Notes under the pieces: generated by a model
Seen by the model: only the letters and a program-made list of their open reading frames with translations
Database searches by the model: none
Told to the model about the DNA's origin: nothing
In this document: piece by piece, positions 8,439 through 19,385 of the stretch
Position numbering within the stretch: the first letter of the stretch is position 1
How the letters are laid out: the number at the start of each line of letters is the position of its first letter
Position numbers and translations under genes: made by a program
From: Streptomyces hygroscopicus
GTDB lineage: Bacteria; Actinomycetota; Actinomycetes; Streptomycetales; Streptomycetaceae
Assembly (NCBI RefSeq): GCF_026168105.1
Contig: NZ_LBMW01000035.1
Location: 23,268 to 87,267 of the forward strand
Length of the DNA stretch: 64,000 bases
Direction: 5' to 3'

Positions 8439-10084
8439 GTACAGCAGCCGTCCACAGCCTGTGGACAACCGCGGCCGATCCGATCTCGAGGATCCAGGCC
8501 CCGAAGATCGAGTACGGACAGCTGTCGCCGACCTTGATCGTCATCGGTGCGGCGCTCGTCGGAGTGCTGATCGAGGCGTTCGTCCCGCGCGCGTCCCGTT
8601 ACTACGCGCAGGTGTTCGTGTCGGTCGTAGCGCTCGCCGCCGCCTTCGCCGCGGTGGTGGCACTGGCGGCCGACGGGTACGGCACGACCAAGGCGCACAT
8701 CGCGGCAATGGGCGCGATCGCGGTCGACGGACCGTCCTTGTTCCTCCAGGGGACGATCCTGCTGGCCGGACTGCTCGGCGTGTTCACCTTCGCCGAGCGG
8801 CGCCTGGACCCGGCGGCCCACGGCAACCGGGTCGACTCGTTCGCCGCGCAGGCCGCGTCCGTCCCGGGCAGCGAGAGCGAGAAGGCCGCCATGAAGGCGG
8901 GTTTCACGACGACCGAGGCGTTCCCGCTGCTGCTGTTCGCGGTGGGCGGCATGCTCGTCTTCCCCTCGGCGAACGACCTGCTGACGCTGTTCGTCGCCCT
9001 GGAGGTCTTCTCGCTGCCGCTGTACCTGCTCTGCGCCCTGGCCCGCCGCAAGCGGCTCATGTCGCAGGAGGCCGCGGTCAAGTACTTCCTGCTCGGCGCG
9101 TTCGCCTCGGCGTTCACGCTGTTCGGCATCGCCATGCTGTACGGGTACGCGGGCTCGGTGTCGTACGCGAGGATCGCACAGGTCGTCGAGGGCACGGTCA
9201 CCAATGTCGACCCGGCGCTCGCCAACACCATGGGCAACGACGTGCTGCTGCTCATCGGCGCCGCGATGATCGCGATGGGCCTGCTGTTCAAGGTGGCCGC
9301 GGTGCCGTTCCACATGTGGACGCCCGATGTGTACCAGGGCGCGCCCACCCCGGTGACCGGCTTCATGGCGGCGGCGACCAAGGTGGCGGCGTTCGGCGCG
9401 CTGCTGCGGCTGCTCTACGTCGTCCTGCCGGGTCTGCGCTGGGACTGGCGGCCGGTCATGTGGGCGGTCGCGATCGTCACCATGCTGGGCGGTGCGATCG
9501 TCGCGATCACACAGACCGACATCAAGCGGATGCTGGCCTACTCGTCCATCGCGCATGCCGGATTCATCCTCGCGGGTGTCATCGCGACGACCCGGGACGG
9601 TGTGTCCTCGGTCCTCTTCTACCTGGCCGCGTACTCGTTCGTGACGATCGGCGCCTTCGCCGTCGTGACGCTCGTGCGCGACGCGGGCGGCGAGGCCACA
9701 CACCTGTCCAAGTGGGCCGGACTCGGGCGCAGGTCTCCGCTTGTGGCGGCCGTGTTCGCGGTGTTCCTGCTGGCCTTCGCGGGCATCCCGCTGACCTCCG
9801 GCTTCGCCGGGAAGTTCGCCGTGTTCAAGGCGGCTGCGGAGGGCGGGGCGACTCCGCTGGTCGTGATCGGTGTGATCTCGTCGGCCATCGCGGCCTTCTT
9901 CTACGTCCGTGTGATCGTCCTGATGTTCTTCAGCGAGCCGCGACCCGAGGGCCCGACGGTGGCGGTCCCGTCACCGCTGACGATGACGGCGATCGGGGTG
10001 GGCGTGGCGGTCACGCTCGCGCTGGGTGTGGCACCGCAGTACTTCCTGGACCTGGCGAGCCAGGCGGGAGTCTTCGTGCGCTGA
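8435..10084 (+). CDS. nuoN: NADH-quinone oxidoreductase subunit N
   Basis: NuoN is the third antiporter-like proton-pumping subunit, nearest the peripheral arm. The 549-residue protein has about 14 membrane segments with the markers LFVALEVFSLPLYLLCALAR, AAVPFHMWTPDVYQGAPTPV and TDIKRMLAYSSIAHAGFI. A hydrophilic stretch near residues 125-150 is typical of actinobacterial NuoN. It begins with GTG overlapping the nuoM stop and is the last gene of the operon; a strong hairpin follows within 20 bases. Confidence 0.96.
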   Translation: MSTAAVHSLWTTAADPISRIQAPKIEYGQLSPTLIVIGAALVGVLIEAFVPRASRYYAQVFVSVVALAAAFAAVVALAADGYGTTKAHIAAMGAIAVDGPSLFLQGTILLAGLLGVFTFAERRLDPAAHGNRVDSFAAQAASVPGSESEKAAMKAGFTTTEAFPLLLFAVGGMLVFPSANDLLTLFVALEVFSLPLYLLCALARRKRLMSQEAAVKYFLLGAFASAFTLFGIAMLYGYAGSVSYARIAQVVEGTVTNVDPALANTMGNDVLLLIGAAMIAMGLLFKVAAVPFHMWTPDVYQGAPTPVTGFMAAATKVAAFGALLRLLYVVLPGLRWDWRPVMWAVAIVTMLGGAIVAITQTDIKRMLAYSSIAHAGFILAGVIATTRDGVSSVLFYLAAYSFVTIGAFAVVTLVRDAGGEATHLSKWAGLGRRSPLVAAVFAVFLLAFAGIPLTSGFAGKFAVFKAAAEGGATPLVVIGVISSAIAAFFYVRVIVLMFFSEPRPEGPTVAVPSPLTMTAIGVGVAVTLALGVAPQYFLDLASQAGVFVR

Positions 10085-10103
10085 CCCGGGCCGCCCACCG
10101 GCG

Positions 10104-10138
10104 ACGGCCCGGCACCCGCTCGGGGGGTGCCGGGCCGT
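10104..10138 (+). terminator. Rho-independent-type hairpin after nuoN
   Basis: A perfect 14-bp inverted repeat (10104-10117 with 10125-10138) and a 7-base loop follow the nuoN stop. No U-run follows, which is usual in high-GC actinomycetes. It separates the nuo operon from recQ. Confidence 0.8.
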
Positions 10139-10302
10139 GTGCTGCCCACGGTTGCTGCACGCCCTCGGGGCGTGCCCCCTCGCTTCGGGTCACTGATCCA
10201 CGACGGTCGGAGTCGGACAAGCCTGTGGATAACTCAGGCGCTGTCGGCGGCGGCCCCTATCGTGGACGTCGTGGTCGAGGGACGACACACGGGGGACGGG
10301 CG

Positions 10303-12336
<2,034 letters not shown>

Positions 12337-12375
12337 CGGCGGGGGTCGGCGAACAGAAGTCCCGGCTCCCGGTCG

Positions 12376-15174
12376 TCACAGTGCGCGCGACGCATACGCC
12401 CTGACGTCCGCGTCCGAGTCCGTCGTTGCCGTGGCGAGGGCCGCGTGGGCGCCCTCCGCCCGGGTGTGCCGGGTCAGCGCCAGCACGGCCGCCTTGCGCA
12501 CATCGGCGTTGGGGTCGGCGAGGGCCTTGCCGAGGGCGGGGACCGCCGCCTCGGGGTCCGCTGCGGCGAGCGCCGCGGCGGCTCCGGCGCGGACCTGCCA
12601 GGCCGGGTCGGACAGGGCGGCCGTGGCCCGTGCGGCGAGCGGTCCCGGGCATCCGGTGGCGGCCAGCGCTCCATAGGCGGCCGCGCGGACCAGGGCGTCG
12701 GGGTCGTCGGTGAGGTTGGCAAGGGCGGACAGAACACCGTCTGTCTCCTGCCCCTCTGACGCGCCGTGACCGACGTTTGCCGTGCCCACCGTGCTGAGGG
12801 CCTTGGCGAGCGCGACGCGGACCTCGCGTGCCGGGTCGGCGGTCGCCGCGCTGACCAGCGGTGTGACCGCGTCGACCGAGACGAGGGCGCGCACGGCCTC
12901 GATACGGACGCTCGTGTCGGAGTCGGCGAGAGCGCCCGCGAACAGGCGCGCGTCGCCGAGCCGCAGCGCGCGCAGCAGGTCCAGCGCGGCGGCCCGGACC
13001 ACGGGGTCGGCCTGGGACACGGCCTCGGCGAGGCGGTCGCGCAGGGCCGGTTCCGGCGGCAGCGTCTCGACGAGTTCGCGCAGCGACGCCGCCGCGGCGG
13101 CGCGCACCCCGGCGTCGGCGTCGAACAGCGCGGCGGCCAGCGCCGGCCCGGTCCCGGGCGGTGCGGTCTCGGTGACGACCGTGACGGCCGTCCGGCGCAC
13201 CGAGGGCTCGGCGTCGGTCAAGTAGGGCTCGAGCGCGGCGAGTTCGGGTGTCTCCTCCGCGAGAGCGAGGAGGGCGAGCAGGCGGGGTGACGGCGGCGCC
13301 TCGGTGCCGGTGGTGGTGGCGGTGGCGGTGGCGGTCGTGGTGGGGGCGGGGCCGGCCACGGACGATACGGCCGTGCCGACCGCCACGGGCGCCACCTCCC
13401 GGGCCCCGGCCGTCGCCACCTGCTCGGCATGAACCTCGCCGAGCCGCCGGGACGGGCCGCCCACGGGGGCGAAGCCTTCCACCGGAACGAGATAGGGAGC
13501 CACGGGACGGGCCATGAACTCCATCGCACCAGAGGGGGACTTGTGCAGATCGAGATGGTGGAACCACGAGGTGTCGTCGCGACGAGGATGGTCCAGCCGG
13601 TCGTGGTAGAGGCCCCAACGGGACTCCGTGCGGGCCAGGGAGGCGCGGGCCGCCATTTCCGCGCAGTCGCGGATGAAGGTCACCTCCGCGCAGCGCATCA
13701 GCTCGTGCGGGGTCCGGGCACCCATCGAGGCGATGTCGGACCGCATCCGCTCGAACGCCTCCAGGGCCAGCGACAGACGGGCCCCGGACTTCGGCGGGGC
13801 CACGTAGTCGTTCACGAAGCGGCGCAGCTTGTACTCGACCTGGGGCTGCGGCGGGCCGTCGGGGTTGCGCAGCGGACGGTAGATCAGGTCGTGGGCCTCG
13901 CGCAGCTGGCCGGCCGGCAGTTCGCCCGCGTACGGCGTGTACCGCGCGGCGTCCTCGCCCGCCAGATCGCCGAACACGAACGCGCCGATCATGTAGTTGT
14001 GCGGAACGCAGGCCAGGTCCCCGGCGGCGTACAGACGGGGCACGGTCGTACGGGCGTGGTCGTCGACACGTACACCCGAGGCCGAGTGGCCGCCGCACAG
14101 ACCGATCTCGGAGATGTGCATCTCGACGTCGTGGGTGCGGTAGTCATGGCTCCGTCCGGAGTGGAAGGTGCCGCGCGTCGGCCGTTCCGTCGAGTGCAGG
14201 ATCGACTCCAGCGCCGTGATGGACTCCTGCGGCAGATGGCTCAGCTTCAGGTACACCGGGCCCCGGGCGGACGCGACCTCCGTCGCGAACTCCGCCATCA
14301 TCTGCCCCGACCAGTAGTCGGAGTCGACGAAGCGTTCGCCGTGCCGGTTGACCTGGTAGCCGCCGAAGGGGTTGGCCACGTAGGCGCAGGCCGGGCCGTT
14401 GTAGTCCTTGATCAGCGGGTTGATCTGGAAGCACTCGATCCCGGTCAACTCGGCGCCCGCATGGTAGGCCATCGCGTAGCCGTCGCCCGCGTTCGTCGGG
14501 TTCTCGTACGTGCCGTAGAGGTAGCCGGAGGCAGGCAGGCCGAGGCGCCCGCAGGCACCCGTCGCCAGGATCACCGCGCCCGCGCGGACGACGACGAAAG
14601 CGCCCGTGCGGGTGTGGAAGCCCGCTGCCCCGACGGCGCTCCCGCCCGCTGTCAGCACCCGCACCGGCATCACCCGGTTCTCGATCCGGATCCGCTCCCG
14701 CATCTCGCGCCGCCGCAACTGCCGGTAAAGGACCTTCTTGACGTCCTTGCCCTCCGGCATCGGCAGCACATAGGAGCCCGACCGGTGCACCTGGCGGACC
14801 GCGTAATCGCCGTGCTCGTCCTTCTCGAACTTCACGCCGTACGACTCCAGCCGCCGCACCATGGCGAACCCGCGGTTCGCCGTCTGCCGGACGGTGGACT
14901 GGTCGACGATGCCGTCGTTGGCGCGGGTGATCTCCGCGACGTAGTCGTCCGGCTCGGCTCGGCCGGGGATGACCGCGTTGTTCACGCCGTCCATGCCCAT
15001 GGCGAGCGCACCGGAGTGCCGGACGTGCGCCTTCTCCAGCAGCAGGACGTTCGCCCCGTGTTCGGCGGCCGTCAGCGCCGCCATGGTGCCGGCGGTGCCG
15101 CCGCCGATCACGAGCACGTCGCAGGAGAGTTCGTCGGCGTCGGTGAGGGCGGGGATCTCCATGGGGGTGTCCAC
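12376..15174 (-). CDS. AprA-like FAD flavoprotein fused to HEAT repeats
   Basis: A 932-residue protein in two parts. Residues 1 to about 600 are a flavoprotein of the succinate dehydrogenase/fumarate reductase/adenylylsulfate reductase (AprA) superfamily: GGGTAGTMAALTAAEHGANV near residue 22 is the FAD Rossmann motif, and RLYAAGDLACVPHNYMIGA near residue 390 is the second FAD contact. A Thr/Ala/Pro linker is followed by about 300 residues of repeating helical pairs (DADAGVRAAAAASLREL, DPAWQVRAGAAAAL, DPNADVRKAAVLAL), which are PBS-lyase-type HEAT repeats. The ferredoxin in the same operon is the likely electron partner. GTG at 15174 has GAAAGG upstream; ATG at 15162 is possible. Family membership is clear; the substrate is unknown. 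HEAT repeats suggest a scaffold or partner-binding role (inference). Confidence 0.85.
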   Translation of the reverse strand: MDTPMEIPALTDADELSCDVLVIGGGTAGTMAALTAAEHGANVLLLEKAHVRHSGALAMGMDGVNNAVIPGRAEPDDYVAEITRANDGIVDQSTVRQTANRGFAMVRRLESYGVKFEKDEHGDYAVRQVHRSGSYVLPMPEGKDVKKVLYRQLRRREMRERIRIENRVMPVRVLTAGGSAVGAAGFHTRTGAFVVVRAGAVILATGACGRLGLPASGYLYGTYENPTNAGDGYAMAYHAGAELTGIECFQINPLIKDYNGPACAYVANPFGGYQVNRHGERFVDSDYWSGQMMAEFATEVASARGPVYLKLSHLPQESITALESILHSTERPTRGTFHSGRSHDYRTHDVEMHISEIGLCGGHSASGVRVDDHARTTVPRLYAAGDLACVPHNYMIGAFVFGDLAGEDAARYTPYAGELPAGQLREAHDLIYRPLRNPDGPPQPQVEYKLRRFVNDYVAPPKSGARLSLALEAFERMRSDIASMGARTPHELMRCAEVTFIRDCAEMAARASLARTESRWGLYHDRLDHPRRDDTSWFHHLDLHKSPSGAMEFMARPVAPYLVPVEGFAPVGGPSRRLGEVHAEQVATAGAREVAPVAVGTAVSSVAGPAPTTTATATATTTGTEAPPSPRLLALLALAEETPELAALEPYLTDAEPSVRRTAVTVVTETAPPGTGPALAAALFDADAGVRAAAAASLRELVETLPPEPALRDRLAEAVSQADPVVRAAALDLLRALRLGDARLFAGALADSDTSVRIEAVRALVSVDAVTPLVSAATADPAREVRVALAKALSTVGTANVGHGASEGQETDGVLSALANLTDDPDALVRAAAYGALAATGCPGPLAARATAALSDPAWQVRAGAAAALAAADPEAAVPALGKALADPNADVRKAAVLALTRHTRAEGAHAALATATTDSDADVRAYASRAL

Positions 15175-15194
15175 CAGGGGTGCCTTTCACATGC

Positions 15195-15962
15195 TCAAGA
15201 ACCGAGGGAGGTGAGGACGTCGCGCCGCAGGACGCGCCGCGCGGGATCGTCGTGCGCCGTCCGGTCGCGCGGGCGCGGCACGCCCCGTACGGACAGCAGC
15301 CGCCCCGTGCCGAGCAGGGCGACCCGGTCGCCGAGATACAGGGCCTCGTCCACGTCGTGGGTGACGAAGACGACGGTCGCGCCCGTGCCGTGCAGCACCT
15401 CCACCAGCAGGTCCTGCATGCCGGCGCGGGTCTGGGCGTCGAGGGCGCCGAAGGGCTCGTCCATGAGGACGACGCGCGGGGCGGCGGCCAGGGCGCGGGC
15501 CAGCTGGGCGCGCTGGCGCTGGCCGCCGGAGACGCGATGGGGCAGGTGCCGTGCCCGTTCGGCCAGTCCGACCCGGTCGAGCCAGGCCTCCGCCTGGGCG
15601 CGGCGCTCGCCGCGCGGCACCCCCTTGACGGCGAGGGGCAGTTCGACGTTCGCCCGCAGGGTGCGCCAGGGGAGCAGGGCGTCCTCCTGGAAGACCAGCG
15701 CGCGGTCCGCGGCGGGGCCGTTGATCCGGCGGCCGTCCTGCTCCACCGAACCGGCCTGCGTGGGCAGCAGCCCCGCCAGCGTGCGCAGGAGGGTCGACTT
15801 GCCGCACCCGGAGGGGCCGACGACGGTGAGGATCTCACCGGGGGCGACGTCCAGGTCGACGCCCTCCAGGGCAGGGGCGCCCGGCCGCCCGAGCGTGGCC
15901 CCCCGCAGGGTGAGTCCGGTACCGGGGCGGGACGGCGTCCGGACGTCAGACGAGCTGGTCAT
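15195..15962 (-). CDS. ABC importer ATPase (SsuB/TauB/NrtD type)
   Basis: Cytoplasmic ATPase of an importer of the sulfonate/nitrate/taurine class. The 255-residue protein has GPSGCGKSTLLRTLAG (Walker A), the Q-loop in ALVFQEDALLPWRT, the signature VSGGQRQRAQLARAL and VVLMDEPFGALD (Walker B), followed by FVTHDVDEAL. The ATG at 15962 is preceded by AGGAGG at good spacing and overlaps the permease gene end by 17 bases. With the permease and lipoprotein upstream it completes one transporter. Confidence 0.92.
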   Translation of the reverse strand: MTSSSDVRTPSRPGTGLTLRGATLGRPGAPALEGVDLDVAPGEILTVVGPSGCGKSTLLRTLAGLLPTQAGSVEQDGRRINGPAADRALVFQEDALLPWRTLRANVELPLAVKGVPRGERRAQAEAWLDRVGLAERARHLPHRVSGGQRQRAQLARALAAAPRVVLMDEPFGALDAQTRAGMQDLLVEVLHGTGATVVFVTHDVDEALYLGDRVALLGTGRLLSVRGVPRPRDRTAHDDPARRVLRRDVLTSLGS

Positions 15963-16812
15963 CCGGCACCTCCTGCATGGCTTCGGAGCTGCTCTCCACA
16001 GGTGCGGGGGCGGTGGCCCGCACCCGGGGGACACGGTCGGCGGCGGAGTACGACGTCGTCCGGGGCAGCCAGCGCGTCAGCCGGCGGCCCAGCAGCTCCA
16101 CCGCGGTGGACGTCACCCAGCCGAGCACGCCGATGGTGACCATGCCGACGAAGACGCCCGGGTAGTCGACGACGGTGTAGGCCTGCCAGGTGCGGTAGCC
16201 GACGCCGTACTGGCCGGAGATCATCTCGGCGGAGATCACACAGATCCACGACACTCCGATGCCGACCGACAGGCCGCCGAAGATGCCGGGCAGCGCGCCC
16301 GGCAGGACGACCGAGCCGAGGATCCGCCATCGGCCGCCGCCCATGGTCCGCACCGCCTCCTCCCACACGGGCGTCAGCGCCCGCACCGCGTGCCGGGTGG
16401 AGACCAGTACGGGGAAGAAGGCGGCCGTGCACGTGATGAAGACGATCCCCTGTTCGTTGCTGGGGAAGAGAAGGATCGCCACGGGGACCAGCGCGACCGC
16501 CGGGATCGGTCGGACCACTTCGAGAAGCGGGCCGAGCAGGTCCTCGGCGAGGCGGGAGCGGGCCACGAGCACGCCCGTGGCAACGCCGAGGACCGCCGCC
16601 AGCAGGAAGCCGGCGAGGATGCGGGTGACGCTGTCGGTCAGATCCGTCCAGTAGTCGCCGCCGGACAGCCGTCCGGCGAACGCGCGAGCCACCTCGACGA
16701 CCGTCGGGAACTGCGAGAAGCGCAGCCACAGGTCGACCTTCAGGCCGGTCAGCAGCTGCCAGAGGCCGAGGGCGGCGGCCAGGGACGCCACCCTCAGCGC
16801 ATACCGGCTCAT
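15946..16812 (-). CDS. ABC importer permease (SsuC/TauC type)
   Basis: Inner-membrane permease of the importer. The 288-residue protein has about six hydrophobic segments and the EAA-type coupling loop EEAVRTMGGGRWRILGSVVL followed by PGALPGIFGGLSVGIGVSW, typical of the sulfonate/nitrate/taurine permease family. The tail from about residue 250 is hydrophilic. The ATG at 16812 overlaps the stop of the binding-protein gene by 4 bases (ATGA), so expression is coupled. Confidence 0.92.
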   Translation of the reverse strand: MSRYALRVASLAAALGLWQLLTGLKVDLWLRFSQFPTVVEVARAFAGRLSGGDYWTDLTDSVTRILAGFLLAAVLGVATGVLVARSRLAEDLLGPLLEVVRPIPAVALVPVAILLFPSNEQGIVFITCTAAFFPVLVSTRHAVRALTPVWEEAVRTMGGGRWRILGSVVLPGALPGIFGGLSVGIGVSWICVISAEMISGQYGVGYRTWQAYTVVDYPGVFVGMVTIGVLGWVTSTAVELLGRRLTRWLPRTTSYSAADRVPRVRATAPAPVESSSEAMQEVPDDQLV

Positions 16813-18152
16813 GACGCCCGCCCGAGCGCGTCGGCGTACGGAACCGTGCGCGCTCCCGGGTGCGCCGCCACGTACGCCCTGGCCGTCTCCGGTGCGACGA
16901 AGGGCAGTAGCCGGCCGCCGTCGGCCACCCACACCGCCTTGTCGGCGAACCAGGGGGTGCCGGTGGCCGCGTCGGGCACGTACGCCGCCCGGATGTCCGC
17001 GCGGTGCCGCGCCACGTATGTCAGCAGCGCGGTGGGGGAGGCGAAGGTGCGCGTGGTGTCGGCGCCTTTGGGCCACACCTCGCTCGCGGCCGGCGGGGGC
17101 CCCGCGGCGAGCCGCTTGGCGTACGCGGTTCCGAGGGCCTTCTTCGCATACTGGTCGTCGACGAAGGCGTTCACGTCGATGTCGCCCGTCAGCTTCGCCG
17201 ACTTCAGGACCGAGACGTCCTGTTTCAGGGCGGAGACCAGCCGGGGCTTGACCGCCGGGTCGAAGGTGGAGATGCCGTGGGCTCCGTTGTAGAGGTAGAC
17301 GACCTCGGCGGGCAGGCCGGTGGCCTTCGCGACCTTCTCCGCGGCGGCCACGGGGTGGGCGTTCAGGTAGTCCGTCGCCTCGGCCTGCGCCTTGAGGAAC
17401 GCCTCGAGGACGGCCGGATGCTGCTGCGCGAAGTCCTCGCGCGCGGTGACCCCGTGGAACGTCGGCAGGTCGAGCTGAGCACCGTCGTACAGCGCCTTCG
17501 CCTTGCCCTGGTAGGCGAGCAGTCCGGGCCAGGCGACGAATTGCGACAGCGCGTCGGCACTGCCCGCCGCGAGGGCGGAAGCGCCCACCGCGGGTTGCTG
17601 GTTGAGCTTCTGGATGTCCTTGTCAGGGTCCATCCCGGCGCGCTGCAGGGCGCGTACGAGAGTGCCGTCCGCTGCGGAGCCGACGCTCGTGGAGACCCTC
17701 CTGCCCTTCAGGTCCCGCAGGGACGCGAGCTTCGAATCGGGTGTGGTGACAATGGTGTTGAGGCCGCCGCGCAGGTTGTAGCCGGTGACGGAGACCAGAT
17801 GAGTGGGGCGGCCGAGCTGTCTGCCGCGGGCCGCGTTGATCAGGAGGGGGAAGTCGCCCATCGAGCCGATGTCGATCTTCCCGGCGGTCATCTGGGCGGT
17901 GATGGGGGCGCCGGTCGCGTAGTCCTGCCAGACGAGCTTGTAGGTGTGCCCGTCGTGGAGCGCGCCCAACTGCCGCTCGAAGGAGCCGAGGGTGCGCAGC
18001 AGGGTGCCCGCGGTGACGGTGTTGATGGTCCTGGACTGGTAGCCGACCGTGACGGTGACCGTGGAGCCGGTGCCCGCCTGGTCGCTCGAGCCGCAGGCGG
18101 CGAGCGGAAGGAGGAGGGCGGCCGTGACGAGGGGAACTGCCGTGCGTTTCAT
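16809..18152 (-). CDS. Substrate-binding lipoprotein with NosL-like C-terminus
   Basis: Extracytoplasmic binding protein for the importer. The 447-residue protein begins with a lipoprotein signal (MKRTAVPLVTAALLLPLAAC, lipobox LAAC, lipidated Cys about residue 20). Residues about 35-330 are an NMT1/SsuA-type binding fold (VTVGYQSRTINTVTAGTLLR, GDFPLLINAARGRQ). About 90 residues follow that are not part of the usual fold. They contain AYVPDAATGTPWFADKAVWV and LLPFVAPETARAYVAAHPGA, resembling the C-terminal half of NosL-type copper-binding lipoproteins. The usual Cys/Met metal-binding start of NosL is not visible. The ligand is unknown; aliphatic sulfonates are one possibility because of the AprA-like enzyme in the operon. 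Confidence 0.88.
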   Translation of the reverse strand: MKRTAVPLVTAALLLPLAACGSSDQAGTGSTVTVTVGYQSRTINTVTAGTLLRTLGSFERQLGALHDGHTYKLVWQDYATGAPITAQMTAGKIDIGSMGDFPLLINAARGRQLGRPTHLVSVTGYNLRGGLNTIVTTPDSKLASLRDLKGRRVSTSVGSAADGTLVRALQRAGMDPDKDIQKLNQQPAVGASALAAGSADALSQFVAWPGLLAYQGKAKALYDGAQLDLPTFHGVTAREDFAQQHPAVLEAFLKAQAEATDYLNAHPVAAAEKVAKATGLPAEVVYLYNGAHGISTFDPAVKPRLVSALKQDVSVLKSAKLTGDIDVNAFVDDQYAKKALGTAYAKRLAAGPPPAASEVWPKGADTTRTFASPTALLTYVARHRADIRAAYVPDAATGTPWFADKAVWVADGGRLLPFVAPETARAYVAAHPGARTVPYADALGRAS

Positions 18153-18167
18153 GGGACTCGAGGCCTT

Positions 18168-18395
18168 TCAGCGGAGCAGGTAGGGCATGTTGACCGTGAC
18201 CGCTCCGGTGGGACAGCGGGCCGCGCACGGTCCGCAGTACCAGCACTCGTCGACGTGCATGTACGCCTTCCCGCTGCTCTCGTCGATGGCGAGCGAGTCC
18301 AGCGGGCACATGTCCACGCACAGGGTGCAGCCGTCGATGCACTTCGACTCGTCGATGGTCACGGGCACGTCGGCCCGCTGGGGCGCCAAGGGCAT
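18168..18395 (-). CDS. AprB-like 2x[4Fe-4S] ferredoxin
   Basis: A 75-residue electron carrier with two cluster motifs: CIDGCTLCVDMCP and CWYCGPCAARCP. The first has an extra residue between its first two cysteines (CxxxC rather than CxxC), and the tail TGAVTVNMPYLL is also non-classical; both features recall the beta subunit of adenylylsulfate reductase. It is the natural partner of the flavoprotein five genes downstream. The ATG is preceded by GGAG at 6 bases. It lies 36 bp after the GntR gene and 15 bp before the binding-protein gene. Confidence 0.88.
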   Translation of the reverse strand: MPLAPQRADVPVTIDESKCIDGCTLCVDMCPLDSLAIDESSGKAYMHVDECWYCGPCAARCPTGAVTVNMPYLLR

Positions 18396-18431
18396 GGCTG
18401 TCTCCAGGAAGGTGCTCGAACAGGGGGATGA

Positions 18432-19205
18432 CTAGGACCGGTGCAGCAGGCCGCTCATCGTGATGCGGTCGCCGCGGAAGCGGATGAACTCCAGGTCGAC
18501 GGGGCGGCCGTCGGCGAGGTGGGTGAGGCGTTCCAGCATCAGGAGGGCGGCGCCGCGCGGTGCCTGGAGCACGGCGGCGGAGTGGGCGTCCGCGTTCACC
18601 GCCTCCAAAGTGATCTCGGCATGCCCGAGGGACCGCCCGGTGACGGCCTCGAGGAGGCGGAAGACATCGGTGTTCTCCAGGTCGGCGCCGAGGAGGGCGG
18701 TGCCGATGTCCAGGGGGATGTAGGTGAGGTCGAGGGAGAGGGGCAGGCCGCCGAGACTGCGCAGGCGTTCGATGCAGAGGACGTCGGCGCCGGGCGGGAC
18801 GTGAAGGCGTTCGGCGACGGGGGCGGGCGCGGGGACGGGGCCCATCGTGCGGACCTCGTTGGTGACCCGGCCGTGCTCGCGCAGGGTTTCCGCGAGGCCC
18901 ATCAGCCGGTCGAGCCCGTGGGAGTACTTCCGGGCGACGACGACCGTGCCGACGCCGGGCAGCCGGTCGACCAGGCCCTCGGCGCGCAGGAGGTCGAGGG
19001 CCTGGCGGACGGTGTTGCGGGAGGCGCGGTAGTCGGTGCCGAGGGTCGTCTCATGGGGGAGGGCGCCGTCCGGGAAGCCGCCGGTGAGGATCTGGCGGCG
19101 GAGCAGGTCGGCGAGTTGCCGGGCCCGGTCCGCGCGCAACCGTCGCCGACGTGCGGCGACGGTGGTCGCGCCGTGGCCTGCGTGGTCTCGGATGCGGTCG
19201 GGCAT
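18432..19205 (-). CDS. GntR-family (HutC type) transcriptional regulator
   Basis: A 257-residue regulator. The N-terminus holds a winged helix (LADLLRRQILTGGFPDGALP, then SRNTVRQALDLLRAEGLVDR) and the C-terminal about 150 residues form a UTRA-type ligand domain (ERLRSLGGLPLSLDLTYIPL, LEFIRFRGDRI). It is the first gene of the minus-strand operon with ferredoxin, importer and flavoprotein, so it probably autoregulates that operon in response to its substrate (inference). Start choice is uncertain: ATG at 19205 or 19217, neither with a strong ribosome site; the open frame continues upstream through the terminator of the preceding gene. Confidence 0.88.
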   Translation of the reverse strand: MPDRIRDHAGHGATTVAARRRRLRADRARQLADLLRRQILTGGFPDGALPHETTLGTDYRASRNTVRQALDLLRAEGLVDRLPGVGTVVVARKYSHGLDRLMGLAETLREHGRVTNEVRTMGPVPAPAPVAERLHVPPGADVLCIERLRSLGGLPLSLDLTYIPLDIGTALLGADLENTDVFRLLEAVTGRSLGHAEITLEAVNADAHSAAVLQAPRGAALLMLERLTHLADGRPVDLEFIRFRGDRITMSGLLHRS

Positions 19206-19336
19206 GTTCCGGACCATAGCGAGGGGGCACCGGCTGTGGTGTTGCCGGAGTGTTGCGCCATGTGCCGGTGCGTCACACACCACTCTGAGCTGGGCCTTCG
19301 CGGGAGGCGGGGCAAGATCTGCCACTGCTCGGTGCG

Positions 19337-19362
19337 TGGCGCCCCCGGGCCCGGGGGCGCCA
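19337..19362 (-). terminator. 26-bp perfect palindrome after fumarylacetoacetase gene
   Basis: A perfect 13+13 bp inverted repeat (TGGCGCCCCCGGG and its complement) lies 24 bp beyond the stop of the minus-strand fumarylacetoacetase gene and upstream of the GntR gene. It is a likely terminator isolating the two units. Confidence 0.7.
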
Positions 19363-19385
19363 CCTCCGGCCACGGCCGGTGCCGC

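Noticed and set aside
13429..17292. 1287-codon plus-strand open frame opposite the flavoprotein and importer genes
   Set aside because: It mirrors real minus-strand genes with full motif sets and has no recognisable domain.
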